From Candidatus Methylomirabilota bacterium (lineage in GTDB: Bacteria; Methylomirabilota; Methylomirabilia; Rokubacteriales; CSP1-6): a DNA stretch of 64,000 bases. A program made the position numbers and the translations under genes. Under the pieces are notes generated by a model. The model saw nothing but the letters and a program-made list of their open reading frames with translations, searched no databases and was not told the origin of the DNA. Below are positions 44,974 to 52,497 of this stretch, one piece after another. The stretch covers positions 1 to 64,000 of the forward strand of contig DASTYT010000010.1 of assembly GCA_035764725.1 (NCBI GenBank), written 5' to 3'. The number at the start of each line of letters is the position of its first letter. Position 1 is the first letter of the stretch.

Positions 44974-46512
44974 ATGAGCGTGCGACTGCTCGGCGTTCTG
45001 GCGGGATTGCTTCTCCTGGTGGCCGCCGCGGCCGCCCAGACGCCGGAGCCCACACGGCCCGCGGCGCCGGTGAAGCCGTCGGCCCCGAAGGCCGCGGCGG
45101 CGCCCACGAAGTCCGGGACCGCGCCCGCCGCGTCCAAGCCCGCGCGCATGGGTCTGGCCATGCCCGACGCGGTCTGGACAGGCGATCTCGACGGCATGAT
45201 CGGCCGGCGCCAGATCCGCGCGCTCGTGCCCTACAGCAAGACCTTCTACTTCGTGGACAAGGGCCAGCCCCGCGGCGTCTCGTACGATGCGCTCTCGACC
45301 TTCGAGGAGACGCTGAACCGGAAGGTCAAGACCAAGAACCTGCGCGTGCACGTGGTCTTCATTCCCACGTCGCGCGACCGCCTGCTGCCGGCCCTCGCGG
45401 AGGGGAAGGGCGACGTCGTCGCCGCCAACCTGACCATCACCGAGGACCGCCTCGCCGTCGTGGACTTCACCGATCCGCTTCTGACCGGCATCAACGAGAT
45501 CGTGGTCACCGGGCCGGGCTCGCCGACGGCGCTGACGAGCGACGATCTCGGCCGCCGGGAGATCTTCGTCCGGAAGTCCAGCAGCTACTGGGACAGCCTC
45601 GAGACGTTCAACGAGGAACGGAAGAAGGCGGGCAAGCCGGAGGCGGTGCTCGTGCCGGCTCCGGAGCAGCTCGAGGACGAGGACCTTCTCGAGATGCTCA
45701 ATGCCGGCCTCATCAAGATGGTGGTGGTCGACAGCCACAAGGCCGCCTTCTGGAAGCAGATCTTCCCCAAGCTGGTCATCCACGGCGACGTGGCGCTGCG
45801 GACGGGCGGCCAAATCGCCTGGGCGATCCGAAAGGGCAGCCCCAAGCTCAAGGCCGAGCTCGACGCCTTCATCAAGACGCATGGGGAGAATTCCGCGTTC
45901 GGCAAGACGGTGCTGCGGAAGTACCTGAAGGACACGCGCTACGTGAAGGACGCCGCCTCCGAGGCGGAGATGCGGAAGTTCCGCTCGCTGGTCGGGCTTT
46001 TCCGCAAGTACGGCGACAAGTACGGCATGGACTGGATGCTGATGGCCGCGCAGGGCTACCAGGAGTCGCGGCTGGACCAGAGCGCGCGGAGCCACGTGGG
46101 CGCGATCGGGGTCATGCAGGTGATGCCGGAGACGGGCAAGGAGCTGAAGGTCGGCGACATCACGAAGACCGAGCCCAACATCCACGCGGGGGTGAAGTAC
46201 ATCCGCTTCATGGTGGACCAGTACTACTGGGACGAACCCATGACGGACCTCGACAAGGGCCTCTTCGCCTTCGCCGCCTACAACTGCGGGGCGGGGCGCG
46301 TCAACGCGCTGCGCCGCGAGGCGGAGAAGCGCGGGCTCGATCGGAACGTGTGGTTCGACAACGTGGAGCGGGTGGCCGCGGACAGGATCGGGCGGGAGAC
46401 GGTCACCTACGTGAGCAACATCTACAAGTACTATATCGCCTATCGCCTCGTGCAGGGCGAGTACCTTGAGCGCGAGGCGGCGAAGAAATCGCTGCGCGAG
46501 ACCAAGCCCTGA
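44974..46512 (+). CDS. MltF-like membrane-bound lytic murein transglycosylase
   Basis: 512 residues. Signal peptide (~1-21), then an Ala/Pro/Lys-rich linker (22-60). Next is an extracellular amino-acid-binding-like domain (~75-310) with GVSYDALSTFEETLN and TITEDRLAVVDFTDP. The C-terminal SLT domain (~340-470) has catalytic Glu364 in GYQESRLDQSA, GAIGVMQVMP and AAYNCGAGRV. This is the MltF order. It cleaves peptidoglycan to 1,6-anhydro products during wall turnover. Intact and full length. Confidence 0.95.
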   Translation: MSVRLLGVLAGLLLLVAAAAAQTPEPTRPAAPVKPSAPKAAAAPTKSGTAPAASKPARMGLAMPDAVWTGDLDGMIGRRQIRALVPYSKTFYFVDKGQPRGVSYDALSTFEETLNRKVKTKNLRVHVVFIPTSRDRLLPALAEGKGDVVAANLTITEDRLAVVDFTDPLLTGINEIVVTGPGSPTALTSDDLGRREIFVRKSSSYWDSLETFNEERKKAGKPEAVLVPAPEQLEDEDLLEMLNAGLIKMVVVDSHKAAFWKQIFPKLVIHGDVALRTGGQIAWAIRKGSPKLKAELDAFIKTHGENSAFGKTVLRKYLKDTRYVKDAASEAEMRKFRSLVGLFRKYGDKYGMDWMLMAAQGYQESRLDQSARSHVGAIGVMQVMPETGKELKVGDITKTEPNIHAGVKYIRFMVDQYYWDEPMTDLDKGLFAFAAYNCGAGRVNALRREAEKRGLDRNVWFDNVERVAADRIGRETVTYVSNIYKYYIAYRLVQGEYLEREAAKKSLRETKP

Positions 46513-46522
46513 GGGCCGCCGG

Positions 46523-47413
46523 CTAGCCCAGCAGGGACCGAAGCGCCTCCACCACCGCGCCGGGCTGCTCGCGCGGGAAGAAGTGCCCGGCGCCCGCCAC
46601 CACGTCCTGCCGGGTCCCCGCGGGAAACCGGTCGAGGTCCCGCTCACCCGGCCGCTGGAGGGCCACGCCGTCTTCCGCCCCGTGGAGCACCATGCTCGCC
46701 ACCGTGATGGCCGGGCGCGTGGCGAGATGCCGCTCGATCGGGTCGTAGCGCGGCTCGCCGGGCGCGTGGCCGTGACGGTGCCGGTAGGAATGGATCACGA
46801 TCGGCACGAAGTCGGGGCTATCCCACGAGGCCGCGGTGGCCTCGAAGGTGGCGTCGTCGAACCGGTAGCCCGGCGACCAGTCTCGCCAGAGCAGCCGGCA
46901 GATCTCGCGACGGTTCGCGGTGAGCCCCGCCACCCCGCGGGCGGTGTTGAAGTACCACTGATACCAGTTGGCGCGCTCTTGCAGCGCCGAGGCGGGACGC
47001 GGCGGCGCCAGCGTGTTCTGGACGTTGTAGCCGCCGATGGTGACGAGCGCGCGCACACGCGCGGGGCGGAGGATCGCGGTGATGCAGGCGGCGCGGCCGC
47101 CCCAGTCGTAGCCGGCCAGCGCGGCGGGCGGCAGTGCGAGGGCGTCGAGGAAGTCGATAAGATCCTGGCCGATCGCCGCCTGCTGCGCCATGCGCGGCGC
47201 GCTCGGGTCGAGGAAGCGCGTGGCGCCGTAGCCTCGCAGATACGGCACGAGCACGCGGAAGCCGGCCGCGGCGAGCGGCCCCACCGCTCCGTCCCACGCG
47301 CGCACGTCGTCGGGGAAGCCGTGCAGGAGCACGACCGGCACCCCGCCGGGCGGCCCCGACTCCTCGTAGGCGATCTCGAGGGTGGGCGTGCGGAGAGAGC
47401 GTTGCGCGCCCAT
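46523..47413 (-). CDS. Alpha/beta hydrolase, epoxide hydrolase-like
   Basis: 296 residues. It has the epoxide-hydrolase/haloalkane-dehalogenase type nucleophile elbow, GYDWGGRAA, with Asp rather than Ser. The oxyanion strand is VVLLHGFPDD, the acid loop HGAEDGVA and the His GAGHFFPREQP. Tyrosines in the cap (NWYQWYF) may activate the epoxide. The start at 47413 overlaps the TGA of the decayed dienelactone-hydrolase gene (TGATG). Epoxide hydrolysis to diols is the best guess. Confidence 0.88.
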   Translation of the reverse strand: MGAQRSLRTPTLEIAYEESGPPGGVPVVLLHGFPDDVRAWDGAVGPLAAAGFRVLVPYLRGYGATRFLDPSAPRMAQQAAIGQDLIDFLDALALPPAALAGYDWGGRAACITAILRPARVRALVTIGGYNVQNTLAPPRPASALQERANWYQWYFNTARGVAGLTANRREICRLLWRDWSPGYRFDDATFEATAASWDSPDFVPIVIHSYRHRHGHAPGEPRYDPIERHLATRPAITVASMVLHGAEDGVALQRPGERDLDRFPAGTRQDVVAGAGHFFPREQPGAVVEALRSLLG

Positions 47414-48095
47414 CAGCGGGAGCCTACGGCGGGCGCGAGGCGCTGGTCGAAGAAGGCGAGCACCCCGCAGATGCTGTCCGCCCACGCCTCCGCATTGCCG
47501 CCGGTGGTGGCGCCCCGCCCGCCCGACGCGTTGGGATTGATGCGGGTGCCCATATAACGTACAGGGTTCGCGCTGTCGAAGGAGTGGTGCGCGCCCCCAT
47601 AGATCTTGATGGCGGCGGGGTGGCGGGCGGCGCGCGCGGTCTCGACCATCTGGCGGCACGGCTCGGCCGGCGTCCAGTCATCGAGCACGCCGATGAGGAC
47701 GAGCAGCGGGGCGACCGGATGATAGACGCCGCCCACGCCATTCCAGTCGCCGAGTCGTGCGCGGCACGCGGGGGAGAGGGCCACCGCCGCGGCGAAGCCG
47801 CCCTCGGCCTGCGGTGCCAGCAGGCTGTATTGCGTCGTCGAGCCACCGTGCCAGCCGCCCATCATGAGAAGCTATCCGGCATCACCGTCACATAGCCGTG
47901 ACCGGTCAGCGTCTGCGCCCAACGCGCGGGCTCGAGAGGGCCGTCCCCACTCGGACGCGTGATCGACACGAGGATGCGCTCGACGGCGCCGCCGGGCGCC
48001 GGCGTCCCCATCGTGTCCGCGGCGGCGGCGCCGGCGCCCGAGGCGAGCAGCAGGAGGACCACCGCGAGACGGAGCGCCGGTTGACGGGCCTGCAT
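47413..48095 (-). pseudogene. Dienelactone hydrolase-family gene, internally deleted and frameshifted
   Basis: The 5' part (48095 to 47862) encodes a signal peptide (LAVVLLLLASGAGAAAA) and the start of a hydrolase ending ...GHGYVTVMPDSFS then TGA. The 3' part (47865 to 47413) continues in another frame with the serine-elbow-like region MMGGWHGGSTTQ, LGVLDDWTPAEPC-like acid loop and the His region GAHHSFD. A normal family member has some 60-70 residues between DSF and GGWHGG, and a VVLLHG strand near the start; both are missing. At least one deletion plus a frame change is needed. A selenocysteine reading of the TGA is excluded because the downstream homology is out of frame. Confidence 0.75.
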
Positions 48096-48104
48096 GGCGG
48101 GGAG

Positions 48105-48403
48105 ATTGTAGTCCGACCAGACGCCGCGCGGCGCTTCATGCGCGCCTCCCGCAAGGCCCGCGCCTGGGTGGTGACGAGCCCGGCGGTGACGATTGCCGAG
48201 GCCGAGGCGCCGCACTTCCCGACATCGACCGGGCCGTCCTCACCGCGACCATCGCGACCTACCAGACGCTCGGCTGCTGGACGCCGCACGTGGAGATCAC
48301 GCGACCGGCGCTCGACGTCGCGATTGACGTGTTCGTCCATGCTGGCCAGATCACGCGGCGCGCCCGTCTCGAGGACGTCGTCGCGCCGCCTCCCGACGAC
48401 TGA
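48105..48403 (+). pseudogene. C-terminal remnant of an NMT1/TauA-type ABC substrate-binding protein, frameshifted
   Basis: Around 48117 the frame reads PDAARRFMRASRKARAWVV, then EAEAPHF. After one missing base near 48222 the homology continues in another frame as DIDRAVLTATIATYQTLGCW, PHVEITRPALDVAIDVFVHA and EDVVAPPPDD, ending at TGA 48401-48403. This is the usual C-terminus of NMT1-like binding proteins. The N-terminal ~250 residues are absent; the remnant abuts the 5' end of the decayed hydrolase head to head. Confidence 0.65.
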
Positions 48404-48465
48404 TCGACCCACGACGGGCGGTGATGGTCTCGGACCGCCACCGCCCGTCTCTCCCCGACGCGGCG

Positions 48466-48636
48466 CTACCGCCGAGGAGTGTCGAGATCTTCGTCCTCGC
48501 CTTCCGCGTCGCCCAGGTCCGCGTCGTCCAGGTCCTCGTCGTCGAGCTCCTCGTCGTCGAGCTCCTCGACCTCATCGACGTGCCGAGGTGCATAGGGCGT
48601 CTTGGGGTCCGGGTCCTTGTCCGTGCGCCTGTCCAT
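48466..48636 (-). CDS. 56-residue highly acidic protein with ELDDE-type repeats
   Basis: Reads MDRRTDKDPDPKTPYAPRHV and then a run of ELDDE, ELDDE, DLDDA, DLGDA units before ending DLDTPRR. About 40 percent of residues are Asp or Glu. GAGAGGAGG lies 9 nt before the ATG, so translation is credible despite the small size. No family recognised; possibly a flexible charged protein. It is in a cluster of small same-strand genes with the 33-residue membrane peptide and the four-helix membrane protein. Confidence 0.6.
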   Translation of the reverse strand: MDRRTDKDPDPKTPYAPRHVDEVEELDDEELDDEDLDDADLGDAEGEDEDLDTPRR

Positions 48637-48667
48637 TGTTATGGCCTCCTCTCCGGGGTCGGGCGCG

Positions 48668-48769
48668 TCAGCGGCCCACCCCGAGCAGGAACAAGATGAT
48701 CAAGAGGCTCGCGGGCACGCCCAGCATCCACAGCAGCAGATAGGGCAGCACTCGGCCGTGCTGATCCAT
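48668..48769 (-). CDS. 33-residue single-helix membrane peptide
   Basis: Sequence begins MDQHGRVLPYLLLWMLGVPA and ends LFLLGVGR. One membrane segment covers nearly the whole protein. A strong site, AAAGGAGG (48776-48783 on the minus strand), lies 6 nt before the ATG. No family assigned. It lies 20 bp after the 167-residue membrane protein and 32 bp before the acidic protein. Confidence 0.65.
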   Translation of the reverse strand: MDQHGRVLPYLLLWMLGVPASLLIILFLLGVGR

Positions 48770-48789
48770 TGAGATCCTCCTTTCTCTGG

Positions 48790-49293
48790 CTATGCGTCCA
48801 GCGGATCGTGCCGCCGGCTCCACGCGCGCCACGCCGTCGGGTGTCGGGGGAACAGCACGCTCAGCATGCCGACCGTGGCCAGGAGGTTCGCGAGCACCAG
48901 AGACCACCACGGGATCGGGTCGAGCGCCCATTCCGCCGTGACCTTCAGGATCGCGATGAACGCGACCTGGAAGCAGCACAGCAGCATGAACGCGGCGAAC
49001 AGCACTGCGGGCTCCCGATCCGCGATCCGGAACAGGCCGGTCACCGCCATGCCGAAGAGCACGAATGCGGCCGCGTGCAAGACGGTGTACTTCGCCACGA
49101 GCCCCAGGCTCACCACCACGGGGCCGCCCCCACCGAAGAGCGCGGTCCCGAGCACGCTCGGCGTATACAGCGGCGCGCCGTGCGCGAGGTCATACGCGAG
49201 GAACCACCCCGCCACCAGCACCGCCCCCACAAGCCCGACCAGGGCGCCTTCCTGAATCAATCCAATTCGGTGTCGTTCGGCTGTCCTGAACAT
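48790..49293 (-). CDS. Four-helix integral membrane protein of unknown function
   Basis: 167 residues with four membrane segments (about 15-35, 55-83, 92-118 and 126-148). The N-terminus MFRTAERHRIGLIQEGALVG is cytoplasmic and polar. AGGAGGT precedes ATG 49293. No conserved catalytic motif; a similar layout is seen in unassigned small bacterial membrane proteins. It appears to head a small operon with the two tiny genes downstream. Confidence 0.8.
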   Translation of the reverse strand: MFRTAERHRIGLIQEGALVGLVGAVLVAGWFLAYDLAHGAPLYTPSVLGTALFGGGGPVVVSLGLVAKYTVLHAAAFVLFGMAVTGLFRIADREPAVLFAAFMLLCCFQVAFIAILKVTAEWALDPIPWWSLVLANLLATVGMLSVLFPRHPTAWRAWSRRHDPLDA

Positions 49294-49441
49294 TGAGGAC
49301 CTCCTGCGCGATGAGGATTGCCAGAGCCGTGCCAGAAGAGCAGGGTAGGAACCGGTGAGAAGGAACTACTCGGTGGCCCTGTCGCGATGGGCACGGTAGT
49401 TGCTGCCACTCACGGTGTGGTGGTGGTTGGGGCACCTGGCG

Positions 49442-50065
49442 ATGACGACGGCGACGACGCGCAGCCCGTGGGATCAGGAATACGTACGACGGTCGGATAC
49501 GTACGTGTTCGGCACGGCGCCCTCGCTGCTCGCGCTGGAGCTGGCGCCGAGTATCCCGCCCGGCGGGCGCGTCTTGGATCTGGGCTGCGGCGAAGGGCGG
49601 GACAGCGTGTTCTTCGCCTCACGCGGCTTCGAGGTGACCGGCGTCGATCCCTCCGCCGCGGGGCTGCGCAAGGCGCAGCGGCTCGCCGAGGAGCGCGGGG
49701 TGGAGGTGACCTGGGTGGAGGCGACGCCTCCCGACCTGTCGGTGAGCGGGCGCTTCGACCTCGTGTATTCGTGCGGAGCGATTCACTACGTTCCGCGGCG
49801 CGACCGCCGACGGCTCTTCCGGGCGCTGCGCTTCCTCACGGCGGTGGGCGGTCGGGAGGCTCACATCGTCTTCACCGATCGCTGGATCTACCGAGAGCGA
49901 GGCGAGCTGATCGATTACTTCGCCCCCGGGGAGCTGGCGAGCGCGTTCGCGCCCGGCGAGATCCTCCGGCGGGAAGAGCGCATGATCAGCTGTGCCCAGG
50001 ATGGCCGGCCCCACCTGCACAGCGTGGAGCTCCTCGTCGCCGCACCGCTTGACGTCCGGTTGTAG
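49442..50065 (+). CDS. Class I SAM-dependent methyltransferase, TehB-like
   Basis: 207 residues from ATG 49442; a longer in-frame ATG at 49400 is less family-like. SAM motif I is VLDLGCGEGRDSVFFA, motif II GVDPSAAG, and the segment VYSCGAIHYVP is typical of TehB/UbiE-like small-molecule methyltransferases. The end, HSVELLVAAPLD, is complete. Substrate unknown; TehB relatives methylate tellurite or thiols. The gap before it (49294-49441) holds no gene or clear signal that I can see. Confidence 0.85.
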   Translation: MTTATTRSPWDQEYVRRSDTYVFGTAPSLLALELAPSIPPGGRVLDLGCGEGRDSVFFASRGFEVTGVDPSAAGLRKAQRLAEERGVEVTWVEATPPDLSVSGRFDLVYSCGAIHYVPRRDRRRLFRALRFLTAVGGREAHIVFTDRWIYRERGELIDYFAPGELASAFAPGEILRREERMISCAQDGRPHLHSVELLVAAPLDVRL

Positions 50066-50125
50066 TCTCCTCCGCCTGTCGTTTTGACTCGGAAAGAACT
50101 ACCTGGCAGCGCGGGCGTCGGGTCC

Positions 50126-51128
50126 TTAAAAGTCCCAGAGATAGACGCGGAGCCCGAGCGAGACGAACACCGGGGCCCAGGATTCGCCTCGTGCCGGGAC
50201 TCCCCTGCCAGCTTGAGGGGGCCGTGGGTGTAGAGGTACTTGACCTCCGCGCCGACCGCCACGCTCCGCGTCAGGAGGTACTCGGTCTCGTAGCCCTCGA
50301 AGGCCAGCTCCACGCCCAGGTGAGGGGTGATGTGGAGGCCCAGGGCCCCGCCGAAGTACTGGTTGAAGGGCCCGATAGCGGGCGGCTCCGGCTCGATCGT
50401 GATGTGATCCGACACGTGCGATCCGTCACGGCGGCGGCGCCCACGCGCAGGACGCGGTAGAGGCGCATGCGGCCACCCGCCGGATCGATCGGCGGCGCGG
50501 TCGGCCGCTCGGGGTAGAACATGCGCACGCCGAACGCGGTGAACAGCGACGCGATCGAGTGGGAGTGCTCCACGTTGTGGATGCGCAGGGTCTGGTCGCC
50601 TGCGAAGAGGTACTTCACCTCCGCGCCTACCGCGAGGCCGTCGGCCAGGAAGTACTCGATGCCGGCGCCGAGCGTCCCCACCGGCACGGGCGCGGTCGGC
50701 GTCCACGCCATGCCCGAAGGTGCCCTGCTTGCGATCGTTGAACTCGCCTACCGCGAAGCCCGCCCCGCCACGGCGTACGGCGTGAGCTTGCCGTCGAGCA
50801 GCGGATAGCGCACGCGAATCTGGGGCACGATCGCGGTGACCGCGTACTCGCCCACGGACCCGAAGCCCTGGACCTTGAGGCGGCGCTCGAACAGATCGCC
50901 GGACAGCTCGCCCCCGAGATAGCGGTTCACGTTGCCGCCGACGGACAGGCCCCAGTAGTCGCGCACGTGGGTGCCGGGATTCGAGCCGAACCCGCGGACG
51001 CCGAGGTAGGCGCGCGGCTCGTCGCCGTCGTGGGCGGTGACGGGAAGGGCCGCGAGGAAGACCGCCGAGGCGCAGAGCCCCACCGCGGTCAGGCGTCCGA
51101 TGTGGGTTCGGACCGTCGACCCGCGCAT
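50126..51128 (-). pseudogene. Outer-membrane beta-barrel protein gene with about four frameshifts
   Basis: The N-terminal part (51128 to ~50765) has a signal peptide and strands such as RAYLGVRGFGSNPGTHVRDY. Barrel homology continues in other frames: GEFNDRKQGTFGHG after ~50760, then EYFLADGLAVGAEVKYLF back in the first frame after ~50690. After ~50425 it shifts again to FNQYFGGALGLHITPHLGVE and VAVGAEVKYLYTHG, and after ~50190 to VFVSLGLRVYLWDF with a terminal Phe and TAA. The VAVGAEVKYL element occurs twice, so the protein held two similar halves. The first interruption is TAG. Decay or clustered assembly errors are both possible. Confidence 0.7.
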
Positions 51129-51146
51129 GGTCGAAGGCAGTCTACT

Positions 51147-51677
51147 CTAGACTCGCTCCGCGCTCACCAAAATGAACGCCACGAGGCAGGGCGCGTCGCT
51201 TCGGTTGGCCCACGCATGATTTGTGCCCCGTTGCACGAGGCAGTCGCCGGCCTTCATGAGGGTCTCGCCCTCGTCCATGAGGGCCCAGATCTCGCCGGAC
51301 AGGACGATGGCGTAGTCCACGCTGTCGGTCTTGTGCATGCCGGGATGGCGGGACGCATCGGGATCCATCGCATGATCGGCGCCCATGGCGGAGAAGGCCT
51401 GCTTGCGATCGAAGGCGCCGCCGGTCTTCTCGGGCGGGAACTCGACCACTCGAAAGATGGTCCCGTGCTTCGGCGGCTCCAGCACCACCGGACGATCCGC
51501 GGCGTCCGCGCTTCCCGTGTTGCGGGCGGGCGTCGAATCGGTGACCCAGAGGTTGGTGAGGGCGAAGTCGGTGCGGCCGCCGATCGTGAGGACGTGGGGC
51601 GAGGGCCCGTCGCTCAAGAAGGTGGAGCGGCCCCGCGCGTCGTGGCCGGTGACGATACGCCGAATCTTCCGAACCAT
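51147..51677 (-). CDS. Cupin-domain protein
   Basis: 176 residues, AGAGGAGACGAGCG before ATG 51677. The first half includes HVLTIGGRTDFALTNLWVTD; the second is a cupin barrel with the pair HKTDSVDYAIVLSGEIW (His and Glu-like ligands) and RGTNHAWANR (His). Comparable proteins are described as cupin-domain proteins near aromatic or hydroxy-acid metabolism genes. It lies 22 bp after the Asp/Glu racemase-like gene and 18 bp before the decayed barrel gene. Confidence 0.85.
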   Translation of the reverse strand: MVRKIRRIVTGHDARGRSTFLSDGPSPHVLTIGGRTDFALTNLWVTDSTPARNTGSADAADRPVVLEPPKHGTIFRVVEFPPEKTGGAFDRKQAFSAMGADHAMDPDASRHPGMHKTDSVDYAIVLSGEIWALMDEGETLMKAGDCLVQRGTNHAWANRSDAPCLVAFILVSAERV

Positions 51678-51699
51678 CGCTCGTCTCCTCTGGGTATGG

Positions 51700-52422
51700 C
51701 TAGGAGCGCAACAGGCGGCCGAAGCCGGGAATGGGCGCGCGGTGGCCCAGGCGACGCAGCGTCATCCAGATGCTCGCCTGGTTCGAGGTGACGACGGGTT
51801 TGCCGGTGCGGCGCTCGATCTCTTCCACCGCCTCCACCGAGCGCCAGGCCGTGCACGAGCAGAGCAGCGCGTCGGCGTCGGGCCGGCACGCCCGCGTGGC
51901 GAATTCCACGATGACCGACGGGTCCTGATCGTTGATGCCCTGGTTCCCGGCGCAGGCCGCGCTCGGCTCGGCCTCGAGGTTCAACACCTCGAAGCCCTGG
52001 GCGGCGAGGTAGGTGCGGAGCCGCTGATTGTTCCAGTCCGGATACGGCGTGGCGACGGAGAGGCGGCGGGCGCCGAAGAGCCGCAGGGCCTCGACCACGG
52101 CGGGGCTGGTCGCCACCGCGGGTACCTTCGCGGTGTCCTCGATGAGGGCGATCATCTCCCGGTCCCAGCCGGGGCCCTTGAAGAAGCTCCCGGTGGTGCA
52201 GCCGTAGGAGATCGCGTCCACGCGCGCGGTGGCGAGATAGCGCGCCCCGCTCTCGATCTCGCCGTTCATGCGCACCATGCCCGCCTCGCCGAGATCGTCG
52301 TTGGTGAGCCAGAGCCGCTGCCCGTGCACGGTGAAGCCGCGCGGCACCACCATCTGGAAATCGGCCTCGCACGTGGTATTGGTGGACGGCACCATCACGC
52401 CGATTCGCTGTCGCGTCGCCAT
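51700..52422 (-). CDS. Asp/Glu racemase-superfamily protein (maleate isomerase/arylmalonate decarboxylase group)
   Basis: 240 residues, the normal length. The N-terminal MVPSTNTTCEADFQ and both catalytic cysteine regions are present: ISYGCTTGSFF and LLCSCTAWRS, as in maleate isomerase. The paired cysteines act on the C-2 proton or double bond, so cis-trans isomerisation of maleate-type diacids or decarboxylation is likely. Together with the cupin it may take part in aromatic-acid breakdown (inference). It is divergent from the selenoprotein gene. Confidence 0.88.
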   Translation of the reverse strand: MATRQRIGVMVPSTNTTCEADFQMVVPRGFTVHGQRLWLTNDDLGEAGMVRMNGEIESGARYLATARVDAISYGCTTGSFFKGPGWDREMIALIEDTAKVPAVATSPAVVEALRLFGARRLSVATPYPDWNNQRLRTYLAAQGFEVLNLEAEPSAACAGNQGINDQDPSVIVEFATRACRPDADALLCSCTAWRSVEAVEEIERRTGKPVVTSNQASIWMTLRRLGHRAPIPGFGRLLRS

Positions 52423-52484
52423 CGGATCGATCCCCCCGCGGCCGTCGCCGCCGCGCTAGTATAGCCTGCGAGCCGAAGACAACC

Positions 52485-52493
52485 GGGGAGGAG
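52485..52493 (+). promoter_or_regulatory. Ribosome binding site of the redoxin selenoprotein gene
   Basis: GGGGAGGAG ends 4 nt before ATG 52498. It shows that translation begins upstream of the in-frame TGA, so the 5' part is not a stray open frame. Confidence 0.7.
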
Positions 52494-52497
52494 CGAT

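Noticed and set aside
47862..47864. TGA in the dienelactone hydrolase gene as another selenocysteine codon.
   Set aside because: The downstream homology (GGWHGGST) is in a different frame, the position is not a redox Cys, and a long internal part is missing. Deletion plus frameshift explains it better.
50748..50750. TAG in the barrel gene as pyrrolysine readthrough.
   Set aside because: The barrel sequence continues in another frame after this point, so a frameshift is required anyway.
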